DNA of 64,000 nucleotides, taken from NCBI GenBank assembly GCA_963801065.1, contig CAWDDG010000006.1:248001-312000 (forward strand), in the 5' to 3' direction. The position numbers and the translations under genes were made by a program. Shown piece after piece: positions 18,021 to 26,642 of the stretch. The first letter of the stretch is position 1, and each line of letters opens with the position of its first letter. The stretch is from CAWDDG01 sp963801065. GTDB taxonomy: Bacteria > Actinomycetota > Actinomycetes > Jiangellales > Jiangellaceae. The notes under the pieces are model-generated. The model was not told where the DNA came from, made no database searches, and saw nothing but the letters and a program-made list of their open reading frames with translations.

Positions 18021-18947
18021 GTGAGCCCCGTGAACACCATGCGCGCCGTACTTGCACATGCAAATGACGCGTCGGGCCTGGCCTACGAGACGATGCCCGT
18101 TCCCGCACCCGGTCCCGGCGAGGTTCTGGTGGAGGTCCACGCCACGGCAATCACTGCCGGAGAGCTGACCTGGCCGGAGTCCACGCCCTTCATCCCCGCC
18201 CACGACCTGTCCGGCGTGGTTGCTGGTCTGGGCGAGAAGGTGCAGGGCCTCCGGGTGGGCGACGAGGTGTACGGCCTGATCGGTTTCGACCGTCCAGGCG
18301 CCGCTGCGGAATACGTCACCGTGCCTGCAGGCGACCTGGCGGCCAAGCCTGCGACGGTCGACCACATCGCCGCCGCGACGCTGCCACTCGGCGCACTCAC
18401 GGCCTGGCAGGCGCTCACCGACCATGCCCGGCTTGAGAAGGATCAGCATGTCCTGGTCCATGGCGGTGCTGGTGGGGTCGGCAGCTTCGCCGTCCAGCTG
18501 GCCGCACTCCTCGGCGCCCGGGTTACTGCAACGGCCTCGGCGCGCGACGCGGACTTCGTCGCGGCTCTCGGTGCGAGCACCGTCATCGACTACAGGGGAC
18601 GATTCGAGGACCACGTCGCGGATGTCGACATCGTGATCGACACGGTCGGGGGCGACACCTTGGCCCGGTCCTGGCAGGTGCTGCGGCCCGGTGGCATCGT
18701 GATCGGCGTTTCCGACGCGCCATCCGCCGAGGACGCCGAGGCGCACGGCGCCCGGGGCGTGTATTTCGTCGTCGAGCCCAACAAGGACCAGCTCGTCGAG
18801 CTGGCGCGGCTCGTCGACGTCGGCTCTCTCCGTCCCGCGGTTGGCCGTGTATTCCCACTGTCGGACACCGCTGACGCCGTCCTCACCCAGCGCGACAGTC
18901 ACATCCGCGGGAAGGTTGTCATCCAGGTCCGGCCGGAAACGAGCTGA
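18021..18947 (+). CDS. NADP-dependent oxidoreductase (quinone reductase-like)
   Basis: A 308-aa medium-chain dehydrogenase/reductase without catalytic zinc. MRAVLAHANDASGLAYETMP opens the GroES-like domain, HDLSGVVAGLGEKVQGLRVGDEVYGL is typical of the family, and VLVHGGAGGVGSFAVQLAAL is the NADPH-binding motif. GTG at 18021 has GGGAG ten bases upstream; starts at 18030 or 18039 are possible. It stands alone. It is not a duplicate of the 16594 gene; sequence similarity is only at family level. Confidence 0.85.
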   Translation: MSPVNTMRAVLAHANDASGLAYETMPVPAPGPGEVLVEVHATAITAGELTWPESTPFIPAHDLSGVVAGLGEKVQGLRVGDEVYGLIGFDRPGAAAEYVTVPAGDLAAKPATVDHIAAATLPLGALTAWQALTDHARLEKDQHVLVHGGAGGVGSFAVQLAALLGARVTATASARDADFVAALGASTVIDYRGRFEDHVADVDIVIDTVGGDTLARSWQVLRPGGIVIGVSDAPSAEDAEAHGARGVYFVVEPNKDQLVELARLVDVGSLRPAVGRVFPLSDTADAVLTQRDSHIRGKVVIQVRPETS

Positions 18948-19013
18948 CCGCGACTCGGCAAGCCGACCATCCCGACGGACCTCGGGCCCGGCGACTGTCA
19001 GGCCCGCGGACCA

Positions 19014-20009
19014 TCAGGCCGGACGACATTCGACGACAAAGCGGCCCGAAGGTTGCCGCTCTGCGGACAACACCTCCATCCGAGCGTCACGGGCGAGCAC
19101 CCGGAATTCGGCCAGTGTGCGGTCCTTTCCTCCCACCAACACCATCATCAGCAACTCCGGAGATGCTCCGCCGGCCCCCTCGTCTGGCGACACACCGCTG
19201 AGGACAACGACCCGCCCGCTGGGACGCGCCGCCTCGGCACAGCGTCGCAAGAGGGCCGTCGCCTGACGGTCGGGCCAGTCGGACAGCACGCTCTTGAGCA
19301 GATACAGGTCCGCGCCGGCCGGCAGCGGGTCGAAGAAACTCTGCCCGATCATCGTGACACGGCCGGTCACGCCGGCAGCCAGGAAGATCTCGCCGGCGCG
19401 GGCGACGGTCTTCGGCAGATCGACCAACGTGCCAAGCGTCTCCGGCCGGGCCCGAAGGATCTCCGCCAGCAGTGCTCCCGTCCCGCCGCCGACGTCGACC
19501 ACGGTACGGACCGACTCCCAGCCCTCGCCGATCAGCACGTCCGGGTCGGGAATGCCGTGGCCGGGCGGTCCCATCAGTGCGTCGAAGCTCTCCGCGATGT
19601 CCGGATGCGCGTCCAGGTCCGCCCAGAAGGGCAGCCCGAAGATCTCGTGGTACGCGGGCTCGCCGGTCCGTACGGCGGTGAGGAGACTTCCCCATGCGTA
19701 CGCCATACGGCCACCGATGCCATCGAGGTCGAGGCCGAGACGCTGCGACGGGTCGAGCAACCCCTGAGCAGCTTCGTCGAGCGCGAATCGACCGGGCGCG
19801 GGCTCCTGGAAGACCCCCTTGCCCACCAGGTGCCTGAGCAGCCGGTGCAACGAGTCGGGATCGCACCCTGCCGCCGCGGCGAGGTCATTGATCTCGACGA
19901 TGCCGGCGGCGATCCGGTCGGCGATCCGCAGAGTCGCGGCCACATGGACGCACCAGGGAGTGCAGAGATCGCTCAGTTCAGCCAGCTTCGTGTCTTGCGG
20001 CGCCGCCAT
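19014..20009 (-). CDS. SAM-dependent O-methyltransferase-like protein, catalytic His replaced
   Basis: A 331-aa class II methyltransferase-like protein with an N-terminal dimerisation/winged-helix region (CTPWCVHVAATLRIADRIAA) and a SAM-binding motif VVDVGGGTGALLAEIL. Family members methylate hydroxyls of phenolic or polyketide compounds using a His in the motif LHDWPD. Here the motif reads VLSDWPD, so the usual catalytic base is Ser. The rest of the fold is intact, so it may use another mechanism or bind without catalysis. ATG at 20009 has AGAGGAG upstream. It follows the ArsR gene by 43 bases and is probably controlled by it. Confidence 0.85.
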   Translation of the reverse strand: MAAPQDTKLAELSDLCTPWCVHVAATLRIADRIAAGIVEINDLAAAAGCDPDSLHRLLRHLVGKGVFQEPAPGRFALDEAAQGLLDPSQRLGLDLDGIGGRMAYAWGSLLTAVRTGEPAYHEIFGLPFWADLDAHPDIAESFDALMGPPGHGIPDPDVLIGEGWESVRTVVDVGGGTGALLAEILRARPETLGTLVDLPKTVARAGEIFLAAGVTGRVTMIGQSFFDPLPAGADLYLLKSVLSDWPDRQATALLRRCAEAARPSGRVVVLSGVSPDEGAGGASPELLMMVLVGGKDRTLAEFRVLARDARMEVLSAERQPSGRFVVECRPA

Positions 20010-20052
20010 ACCGCTCCTCTCTCGACAGTGTCGTGCGCGGGCAGGCGGATGC

Positions 20053-20430
20053 TCACGCCCTGGTGGGGCCGGCGGCATCCGGCTCGGCCCTCATGCGCCG
20101 TTCTCGCCTCCCCCGGGCCAGTTCTGTGTCGAGGGCGTCCAGGCGCGGCGCCCAGAACCGTCGGTAGCGCTCCAGCCACAGGTCGACCTCCCGCAGCGGC
20201 GCGGGATCGACGGCATAGAGCCGCCGAGTGCCGACGGCACGGACGCTGGTGAACCCGCTGTCGCGGAGCACCCGCAGGTGCTGCGAGACCCCCGGCTGGG
20301 AGATCCCGAACTCCCGCTGCACAACAACGGTGACCTCACCGGCAGATCGTTCTCCGTCGGCGAGGAGCTCCAGGATCCGGCGTCGGATCGGATCGCGGAG
20401 CACGTCGAACGCCTGCACCTGCGTCAGCAT
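20053..20430 (-). CDS. ArsR-family regulator
   Basis: A 125-aa winged-helix regulator. LRDPIRRRILELLADGERSA opens the domain and the recognition helix is ISQPGVSQHLRVLRDSGF. There are no clustered cysteines for metal sensing, so it probably responds to a small molecule or a partner. It heads the operon with the methyltransferase-like gene. A palindrome, CTTATATAAG, lies 12 bases upstream of its start and may be its operator. Confidence 0.9.
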   Translation of the reverse strand: MLTQVQAFDVLRDPIRRRILELLADGERSAGEVTVVVQREFGISQPGVSQHLRVLRDSGFTSVRAVGTRRLYAVDPAPLREVDLWLERYRRFWAPRLDALDTELARGRRERRMRAEPDAAGPTRA

Positions 20431-20441
20431 TCCAGTCCGAG

Positions 20442-20451
20442 CTTATATAAG
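20442..20451. promoter_or_regulatory. ArsR operator candidate
   Basis: The perfect 10-base palindrome CTTATATAAG stands out as an AT-rich patch in very GC-rich DNA. It lies just upstream of the arsR start, near TTGAC on the minus strand, the expected site for autoregulation. Confidence 0.5.
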
Positions 20452-20475
20452 TCAACCCTGGTATATCTGAACGCC

Positions 20476-20721
20476 TCACTGCTCGTAGCCCTCGACCTCG
20501 CTCACCGGTCGCACCACCGCCTGGTCCGGATCCTGCCCGGCATCCTGACGGGCACGTCGTTGACGAAGCAGGTCCCAGCACTGGTCGAGAGCCTCCTCGA
20601 CCCGTCGCAGCTGCGCCTGCTCCTCCTCGGGGGCGAGCTCGCCCTGTTGGGTACGGGCGCGCAGCGCGTGCTCCTCGTCGACCAGCGACTGCACCTGCGC
20701 GAGGATTTCGTGTTGATCCAT
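20476..20721 (-). CDS. DUF2630 family protein
   Basis: An 81-aa acidic, helical protein: MDQHEILAQVQSLVDEEHAL, then a coiled-coil-like stretch ending LDQCWDLLRQRRARQDAGQD. This pattern is the actinobacterial DUF2630 family, of unknown function. ATG at 20721 has GAGGAG upstream; the longer frame is an arginine-rich artefact. Confidence 0.82.
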   Translation of the reverse strand: MDQHEILAQVQSLVDEEHALRARTQQGELAPEEEQAQLRRVEEALDQCWDLLRQRRARQDAGQDPDQAVVRPVSEVEGYEQ

Positions 20722-20902
20722 CTCGCTCCTCGTTCTCGGCCGTCTTCCTTGACGGGCTCGGACCCGGATCGCGCACCACCGTGCCTCAGCCACGGATGTG
20801 CCCGACCGCCACCCAGCCAAACTCGCGGGACATCGCCGGTACTCCCGCGACCTGGACGTGAGCGCACCGGGTGGCCCCCCTCGTGCTCGGCGGCCGACCA
20901 GA

Positions 20903-21514
20903 TCACGGCTCACGGCTCGCGCGCCGGACCAGCGTGAACCTCGCGATCGGGCGTCCGCTCACCGGATGCGGGCCGATGTCGAAGCCTGCGCGCCGGAACA
21001 TCGCAACGGTTCCCCGGTAGATCTCGGCGCCTGGCCGCTTCTCCCCCGCCGTATCCACCGGATAGGCCTCGACCACCCTGGCGTGGCGACGCCTGGCGTA
21101 GGCGACAGCGCCGTCCAGCAGTGCGGTCCCGACTCCGCGACGCCGGCGCAGAGCGGGTATCCAGAAACAGACCAGCGACCATACGTCCGATTCGTCCGGT
21201 TCTGTGGGATAGACGGTTCGCGAGCGCAGGATGCGTTCGAACTGCTCGCGTGGTGCCACCGACACCCACCCGACGACGTCGCCGCCCGCATAGCCGAGCA
21301 ACCCGGGAACGTCGCCGTTCATGGTCAGCCGCTGCAGCACCTCTCGGTTCGTTCGGCCCCGATCGGGCGGTGCGCAGGTGGTGCTTGCGGCGAAGTCCTT
21401 CGCCCGCACCCGGAAGTACGCGCACCAGCAGTGCCCGTATGCACCGGTCGGCCCGAAGAACGTCGCCAGGTCGTCCCACCGGTCGGCCGTCACCGGCACC
21501 ACGGAGATCGCCAT
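20903..21514 (-). CDS. GNAT family acetyltransferase
   Basis: A 203-aa GCN5-related N-acetyltransferase. The acetyl-CoA binding loop appears as RRRRGVGTALLDGAVAYARR, with the preceding strand WSLVCFWI, and the last strand follows MFRRAGFDIG. The N-terminal WDDLATFFGPTGAYGHCWCA is characteristic of one actinobacterial subgroup. It acetylates an unknown amine. There is no ribosome site before ATG at 21514. It is divergent from the secreted protein at 21579, with only 64 bases between the starts. Confidence 0.85.
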   Translation of the reverse strand: MAISVVPVTADRWDDLATFFGPTGAYGHCWCAYFRVRAKDFAASTTCAPPDRGRTNREVLQRLTMNGDVPGLLGYAGGDVVGWVSVAPREQFERILRSRTVYPTEPDESDVWSLVCFWIPALRRRRGVGTALLDGAVAYARRRHARVVEAYPVDTAGEKRPGAEIYRGTVAMFRRAGFDIGPHPVSGRPIARFTLVRRASREP

Positions 21515-21578
21515 CTGCGCGATTGTGGTCCATCTGGCTTCTCGATGGCACCTGACCGAGCGCTACGCTGGGCAACCG

Positions 21579-22676
21579 ATGAGGAACAGCGGCGCTACCA
21601 GCGTGTTTGCGGCGGTGCTGGCCGGCGGAATCCTCCTCGGCAACGCCGCATCGGCCGAGGCCTCCGACGTGCGCCCGTTCGAGCCACGGTTCCAGCAGCG
21701 GGTCGACGGCGACATCTCGATTGTCACTGATGACGCGCCTGTGAGCACGGTCACCAGGCCGGCCGGCAGCGCACTGCTCTTCGCCGGTCTCTACTGGGGT
21801 GGAGCTGTGCCCGCAGGCGCCGGCGCGGGCGGGGTCCGGGTCCAGGTGGGTTCGGCGGCTCCGACCCTTGTGCTGGCCGAGCAGCTCGACACCGACCCGA
21901 GGCGTGGTTTCGGGGCTGTCGCCGACGTCACCGAGCTCTTCCGCGGGACCGGCCCGTCGGTCGACCTCTCGGTCGACGAGCCGCCCGGTGTGGGCTGGTC
22001 CCTGATCACGGCATGGAGCTCCCCGACCGAGCCGTTGCGGGACCTCCGCATCGTGGACGGACTGGCGAGCGTGACGCCATCCGATCCGGCCTCTTTCCAG
22101 GTATCCGGTCTGTCAACCCCACGCCGAGGCGCCGTCGACACCTCGGTCGGCGTTGTGTCCCACGGAGCCGAGGCCGAGGCCGAGGCCGACGTCCACGCCG
22201 GGGACACCACCGCCACCGTGCCTGTCCAGTCCGCCACCGATGACGAGATCCTGGTCGCCGCCGTGACCACGGCCAGTCGAGCCGCGGCAGTCACAGACCT
22301 GCGAACGACGGCCCGGATTGCTCGTGCGGTCGGTCTGGAGGGCATCGTGACCGTGACGGTCGGCCTGACCAACAGCGGGCCCGACGACCAGACCGGCCCG
22401 GCGACATTGACCGTGACGCCGGACGGTGTCGAGCCCGACGCCGTCTCACTCTCCACCACATCGGGCACCTGCGGACTCGCACGAGATCGCGCCGTCTGTG
22501 CGGTCGCCCCGTTGCGCGTGGGCGACGAGGCGGTCGTCACGTTCGCCGCCAAGGTCACGGCCGACGCGCCCGCGCTCCTCGGCGCGACCGCGCAGGCGCT
22601 GCCTCCACGCTCCGACACCGACCCCGAGCCCGCCAACGACACCGCTCGCACCGAACTGGAGCCACCTGCCCCATAA
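21579..22676 (+). CDS. Secreted protein with C-terminal DUF11-like domain
   Basis: A 365-aa exported protein. The signal peptide has a hydrophobic core FAAVLAGGILLGNA and a likely cleavage site after ASA near residue 26. A large beta-rich region contains ALLFAGLYWGGAVPAGAGAG, seen in bacterial surface proteins with repeats. Residues ~260-350 form a DUF11/CARDB-like domain (VTVTVGLTNSGPDDQTGPAT) with two cysteines (GTCGLARDRAVC) that probably form a disulfide. ATG at 21579 lies nine bases after TACGCT, so the gene may be leaderless. It precedes the substrate-binding/VWA fusion by 69 bases and may act with it at the cell surface. Confidence 0.75.
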   Translation: MRNSGATSVFAAVLAGGILLGNAASAEASDVRPFEPRFQQRVDGDISIVTDDAPVSTVTRPAGSALLFAGLYWGGAVPAGAGAGGVRVQVGSAAPTLVLAEQLDTDPRRGFGAVADVTELFRGTGPSVDLSVDEPPGVGWSLITAWSSPTEPLRDLRIVDGLASVTPSDPASFQVSGLSTPRRGAVDTSVGVVSHGAEAEAEADVHAGDTTATVPVQSATDDEILVAAVTTASRAAAVTDLRTTARIARAVGLEGIVTVTVGLTNSGPDDQTGPATLTVTPDGVEPDAVSLSTTSGTCGLARDRAVCAVAPLRVGDEAVVTFAAKVTADAPALLGATAQALPPRSDTDPEPANDTARTELEPPAP

Positions 22677-22745
22677 GACACTCTGTTCCCGATTCGTCGG
22701 CCCCTACCGGCTAGTCTTCCCTCCCCTGCACCTGCCCGGAGACCG

Positions 22746-24419
22746 ATGCCTGGACGCCACGCATCCCCGCGCCGCCGGCACCCGCGGGCGCGGCGACTCG
22801 CCTTCGGCGGCGTGGCAGTCGTTCTCGTCGCGGCAGGCGCATTCGGAGCGACCGCGTTCCTCGACGGCCGTGGCTCACGCTGCGAACAGGCGACCCCGTT
22901 GGCCGTCGTCGCCGACCCGGCCATCGAGCCGGCACTCACAGCGATCGCCGACGGCTACGAGGCCACGGCGCCAGCCGTCGAGGGCATGTGTGTCGGTGTC
23001 GAGGTGACGCCCCGGTTCTCGGGCGAGGTGGCCGCCGGACTCGGCAGAGGCGTCACGGCCGACCTCTGGGTGCCCGACTCGAGCCTCTGGACCGACCACG
23101 TGGTGTCGGACGCGGTGACCGTGTCTGCTGGGCAGTCCGTCGCATCGTCGCCACTCGTCGTCGTGGCGCCACGTCCGGTCGCCGAACTGCTCGGCTGGCC
23201 CGATGCCCCGTTCTCCTGGAGCGCTGTCCTCGAGTCCTCGGGAGAGGCGACGATCGCCGACCCCATGACGACGGGCGAAGGCATGGCCACGCTACTGGTG
23301 GTGGGAGCCACGGTGGGAGTCGACGAGGCCGACCGAACACGACTCGTGCAGGCCATGACGGCCGTCGCAAGGACGGCAGTGCCCGACATCGCAACGGCGT
23401 ACGAGCAGGTCACCGCGGACCCTGCGGCGGCCCCGCTCTTCACGGCGACCGAACAGTCGGTGGTTGCCCACAACGCGGCCGACCCCGAGAGTCCCGTGGT
23501 CGCGCTCTATCCTGCCGAGGGGACCCTCGTCTTCGACTATCCGACGATCGCTGTCGCAACTGCGGACACGAGTACCACGAGGGCTGAGGCCGCCGAGGCG
23601 TTCGCCACTGCGCTGCGTACCGACGCAGCCGTCGCGATCCTGCAGGAGGCCGGGTTCCGGGCACCCGACGGTGAGCCCCGCGACGCCGGCGAGGTCGTCG
23701 GCATCCAGCCCGCCCCGCCCACTGCTTTGCCGACGCCCGTGCCCACGCAGGCCGCCGCGATCCTTCGGCAATGGGCCGCCCTGTCCATCGACACCCGGAT
23801 GCTCGCGGTTGTCGACATCTCCGGCTCCATGGACGAACAGGTCGAGGACGGCGTGACCCGAATCGAGCTCACCCGCGACGCCGCGAAGACCGCGCTGAGC
23901 CTGTTCCCCCCCACGAGCTCCATCGGCCTGTGGGCGTTCTCGGTCGAGAGGGACCCACCCAACGACTACATGGAGCTGGTGCCGGTCGGGCCGCTGGCCG
24001 AGCTGGTCGGTGGCGTCCCCCGCCGGCAGGCGCTCGTCGCGGCCGCTGACAGCCTGCCCGGCATCACCGAGGGCGGCACCGCCCTGTACGACACAGTGCT
24101 CGCCGCCTTCCGGACCGTCCGTGCGAACTACGACGGCGAGAAGATCAACTCGGTTGTCCTGCTCACCGACGGTCGAAACGAGGACGACCCCGACGGCATC
24201 GACCTCGAGACCCTCCTCACGATGCTCCACGCAGAGGTCGACCCGGCCCGGCCGATCCCGGTCATCACGATCGGTATGGGACCGGACGCCGACATGGACG
24301 CGCTCAGCCAGATCTCCGAGGCGACCGGCGCGAAGGCCTACCAGGCCGACGATCCGCGCGACATCCAACAGGTCTTCCTCGACGCCATGGTCGAGCGTCA
24401 ATGCCGGCCGAACTGCTGA
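22746..24419 (+). CDS. Substrate-binding protein-VWA fusion, exported
   Basis: A 557-aa protein. A basic N-terminus and hydrophobic segment (LAFGGVAVVLVAAGAFGA) form a signal anchor. Residues ~50-320 resemble a bacterial solute-binding domain (ADLWVPDSSLWTDHVVSD; later TEQSVVAHNAADPESPVVAL). Residues ~350-550 form a von Willebrand A domain with intact MIDAS: D357-I-S-G-S, followed by LLTDGRNEDD. The family usually anchors metal-dependent protein or ligand binding outside the cell. ATG at 22746 has no clear ribosome site. No ABC permease is adjacent, so the binding domain is probably not for transport. Confidence 0.85.
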   Translation: MPGRHASPRRRHPRARRLAFGGVAVVLVAAGAFGATAFLDGRGSRCEQATPLAVVADPAIEPALTAIADGYEATAPAVEGMCVGVEVTPRFSGEVAAGLGRGVTADLWVPDSSLWTDHVVSDAVTVSAGQSVASSPLVVVAPRPVAELLGWPDAPFSWSAVLESSGEATIADPMTTGEGMATLLVVGATVGVDEADRTRLVQAMTAVARTAVPDIATAYEQVTADPAAAPLFTATEQSVVAHNAADPESPVVALYPAEGTLVFDYPTIAVATADTSTTRAEAAEAFATALRTDAAVAILQEAGFRAPDGEPRDAGEVVGIQPAPPTALPTPVPTQAAAILRQWAALSIDTRMLAVVDISGSMDEQVEDGVTRIELTRDAAKTALSLFPPTSSIGLWAFSVERDPPNDYMELVPVGPLAELVGGVPRRQALVAAADSLPGITEGGTALYDTVLAAFRTVRANYDGEKINSVVLLTDGRNEDDPDGIDLETLLTMLHAEVDPARPIPVITIGMGPDADMDALSQISEATGAKAYQADDPRDIQQVFLDAMVERQCRPNC

Positions 24420-24551
24420 CGGACACGTCGAAGCCGGGTGGGACGAGGTCTCGACGGCTCCCGCGAGCCTCGTCACGCCGGATTCATTGATCAATACCAT
24501 GGGTAGCGTGAGCTCTGGGACCCGTACCAGGGCCGTGCTACCAGCGGCGAG

Positions 24552-25385
24552 GTGTTCGTGGCCAACGGTTCGTCGGGAGCAGCCGTCACCGGTTTGGTGA
24601 TCGGCGTGATCCTCGCGACCCAGGCCGTGGACTTCGGCGCCAGCGACGAGGGCGGGGACGGCGTCGACGACACCGCGGCGGCGCAGTCCACGCCGAATCC
24701 CGACGAGCCCGCCGCGTCCGACGAGCCCACCGCGTCCGACGAGCCCGCCGCGTCCGGCCAAGGTGACGAGCCGGCGTACCCGACCAGCGTCGAAGGCGGA
24801 CAAGCCGGTCCACCGTCCGTCGTCGAGACCGACGGGACGATCACGTCGACCGGGCGCCGCGGCCGCACCATCGCCCTGACCTTCTCGACCGGACCAGATC
24901 CCGGGTCGACCGCGCAGGTGCTCGACCTCCTCGACGAGCACGGCGTCGATGCCACGTTCTGCGTCCTTGGCGCCAACGCCCGGGAGCAGCCGGAGCTCAT
25001 CCGCAGGATCGCTGCCGAAGGTCATGCGCTGTGCGACCGGGGCCTCGGCCAGGAGATCGGTCCCACCCTGGATGCGATCATCGCGGCCGCTCCGGCGGCG
25101 ACCGTCCCCTTCTTCCGGGCCCCGGGCGGTGACTTCTCCCCTCGGCTCAACGACATCGCCGCCTCGTACGGCCAGGTTCCGCTCGGTTGGAGCATCGACA
25201 TCGCCGACTCCGCGGGGCCCGGTACACGCGCGATCGTCGACTCGGTGATGGACCGGGTCGAGCCCGGGGCGGTCGTCTTGCTCCGCGACGGCGGTCAGGG
25301 TCGGTCGGGCACCGTTGCCGTACTCGAAGACCTGATCATTGATTTGCACGACGCGGGCTACGAGCTCGTCATTCCAGCGCCGTGA
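24552..25385 (+). CDS. NodB/polysaccharide deacetylase-like protein, metal site lost
   Basis: A 277-aa exported protein with an N-terminal hydrophobic segment (10-28) and an acidic linker with repeated DEPAAS/DEPTAS units (51-68). Its NodB fold retains VDATFCVLGANA and PFFRAPGGDFSP. The canonical TFDDGP catalytic/metal motif reads TFSTGP (Ser112, Thr113). The NH..H ligands are replaced (Arg163 and Gln167 in GHALCDRGLGQ), and the later LLHDGG reads LLRDGG (Arg245). It should not deacetylate by the known metal mechanism and may be a glycan-binding pseudoenzyme. GTG at 24552 is the best of weak starts. Its stop overlaps the next start as GTGA. Confidence 0.83.
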   Translation: MFVANGSSGAAVTGLVIGVILATQAVDFGASDEGGDGVDDTAAAQSTPNPDEPAASDEPTASDEPAASGQGDEPAYPTSVEGGQAGPPSVVETDGTITSTGRRGRTIALTFSTGPDPGSTAQVLDLLDEHGVDATFCVLGANAREQPELIRRIAAEGHALCDRGLGQEIGPTLDAIIAAAPAATVPFFRAPGGDFSPRLNDIAASYGQVPLGWSIDIADSAGPGTRAIVDSVMDRVEPGAVVLLRDGGQGRSGTVAVLEDLIIDLHDAGYELVIPAP

Positions 25386-25861
25386 CGCCCCCGTACGCGG
25401 TCGTGGACATCGACGGCGTCCTCGCCGACGTCTCCGCCCGCCTGCACCACATCCAGGGCCGGCGCAAGGACTGGGAAGCGTTCTTCGCCGGCATCCCGGA
25501 CGATCCGCCGCACACTGAGGGCATCGCGGTCGCGCGCCGACTCGCCGCCGACCATGACATGGTCTACCTCAGCGGCCGGCCAGAGCGTACCCGCGCCGAC
25601 ACCGATGCCTGGCTCACGCGGAACGGCGCGCCGCAGGGCCGCGTCGTGCTGCGTCACGACGGTGACCGCCGACCGGCTCGGATCGTGAAGCTGACCGTGC
25701 TGCGCCGGTTGGCCAGTGAGCGCCCGGTGGCCGTCCTCGTCGACGACGACCCCGCGGTGTGCCGCGCCGCACGTGACGCCGGATTCGAGGTGTTCGAGGC
25801 GAAGTGGAGCCGTGCGCAGCCCACACTCTTCGATGCCCAGGAGCGCCTCGGCGAGACCTGA
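25382..25861 (+). CDS. HAD-superfamily phosphatase-like protein
   Basis: A 159-aa protein with the HAD motif AVVDIDGVLAD (nucleophile Asp9 and Asp11) and the acidic motif VLVDDDPAV; VYLSGRPERTR supplies motif II. The layout is like the 3'-phosphatase domain of polynucleotide kinases. It lacks a kinase domain. The substrate could be a nucleotide or sugar phosphate. GTG at 25382 overlaps the preceding stop by four bases, so the two genes are translationally coupled. Confidence 0.82.
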   Translation: MTPPYAVVDIDGVLADVSARLHHIQGRRKDWEAFFAGIPDDPPHTEGIAVARRLAADHDMVYLSGRPERTRADTDAWLTRNGAPQGRVVLRHDGDRRPARIVKLTVLRRLASERPVAVLVDDDPAVCRAARDAGFEVFEAKWSRAQPTLFDAQERLGET

Positions 25862-26006
25862 CCAATCTGGCGCCGCGTCGGCAGCGAATCACGGGTGACA
25901 CCTGAGCACCCCAAGGAGTTCGCATGCCCTGTTCAGTCCGGGTTGCGACACACGTTCGTACCGTTTCGGGGGCGAACGGACCGGTTGTCGGCGCGCTGGT
26001 GGGCCA

Positions 26007-26642
26007 ATGGCCCGAGAACTTGGCAGACTCGGCCACGTGAAGGCGTCGAGCAGGCCGGTCGGACTGCACAAGCGGTCCGCCGGCACGGGGGCCGGGGTCG
26101 GCCTGCTCGAGGAGCTGCTCGGGCGGGCCGCCCGCGGAGACCAGCCCGCCTTCGCCGCCTTGTACGACGCCACGGCGTCTCATGTCTTCGGCACCGTCCT
26201 TCGAGTCGTCCGTGACCCGGCACAGAGCGAGGAGGTGACCCAGGAGGTCTTCGTCGACGTGTGGCGGCACGCTGCGCGCTTCGACGCCGAGGTCGGGTCC
26301 GCCCGCACCTGGATCCTCACGATGGCCCACCGCCGGGCCGTCGACAGGGTCCGCCGTGCCGAGGCCGCGAGCGAGCGTGAGCAACGCGCCGCGGCCCGGT
26401 CGGTGACCCGTGACTACGACGAGGTCGTCGAGACCGTCGAGCGCTCGCTCGAGGCAGAGCGAGTTCGGCGCTGCCTCGAGACGCTCACCAACCTGCAGCG
26501 CGAGTCGGTCACGCTCGCGTATTACAGCGGCTACACCTACCCGGAGGTCGCCCAACTGCTCGACTCTCCCCTGGGCACGATCAAGACCCGGATGCGCGAC
26601 GGTCTCGTCCGCATGCGCGACTGTCTGGGGGTGAGCCGATGA
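26007..26642 (+). CDS. sigK: ECF sigma factor, SigK type
   Basis: A 211-aa extracytoplasmic-function sigma factor. Region 2 covers VFGTVLRVVRDPAQSEEVTQ, VFVDVWRHAARFD and the promoter-melting helix SARTWILTMAHRRAVDRVRR. Region 4 includes LQRESVTLAYYSGYTYPEVA followed by LDSPLGTIKTRMRDGLVRMR. The pattern matches mycobacterial SigK, which is held by the membrane anti-sigma factor RskA; the next gene is that partner and overlaps by ATGA. ATG at 26007 is used; GTG at 26037 is possible. No confident autoregulated promoter could be read upstream. Confidence 0.9.
   Translation: MARELGRLGHVKASSRPVGLHKRSAGTGAGVGLLEELLGRAARGDQPAFAALYDATASHVFGTVLRVVRDPAQSEEVTQEVFVDVWRHAARFDAEVGSARTWILTMAHRRAVDRVRRAEAASEREQRAAARSVTRDYDEVVETVERSLEAERVRRCLETLTNLQRESVTLAYYSGYTYPEVAQLLDSPLGTIKTRMRDGLVRMRDCLGVSR

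Noticed and set aside
23292..25349. Long open frame on the minus strand opposite the VWA and NodB genes
   Set aside because: No recognisable domain and biased composition; the plus strand holds well-conserved proteins with signal segments.
25862..26006. Autoregulated ECF promoter upstream of sigK
   Set aside because: No pair of boxes at convincing spacing could be read.
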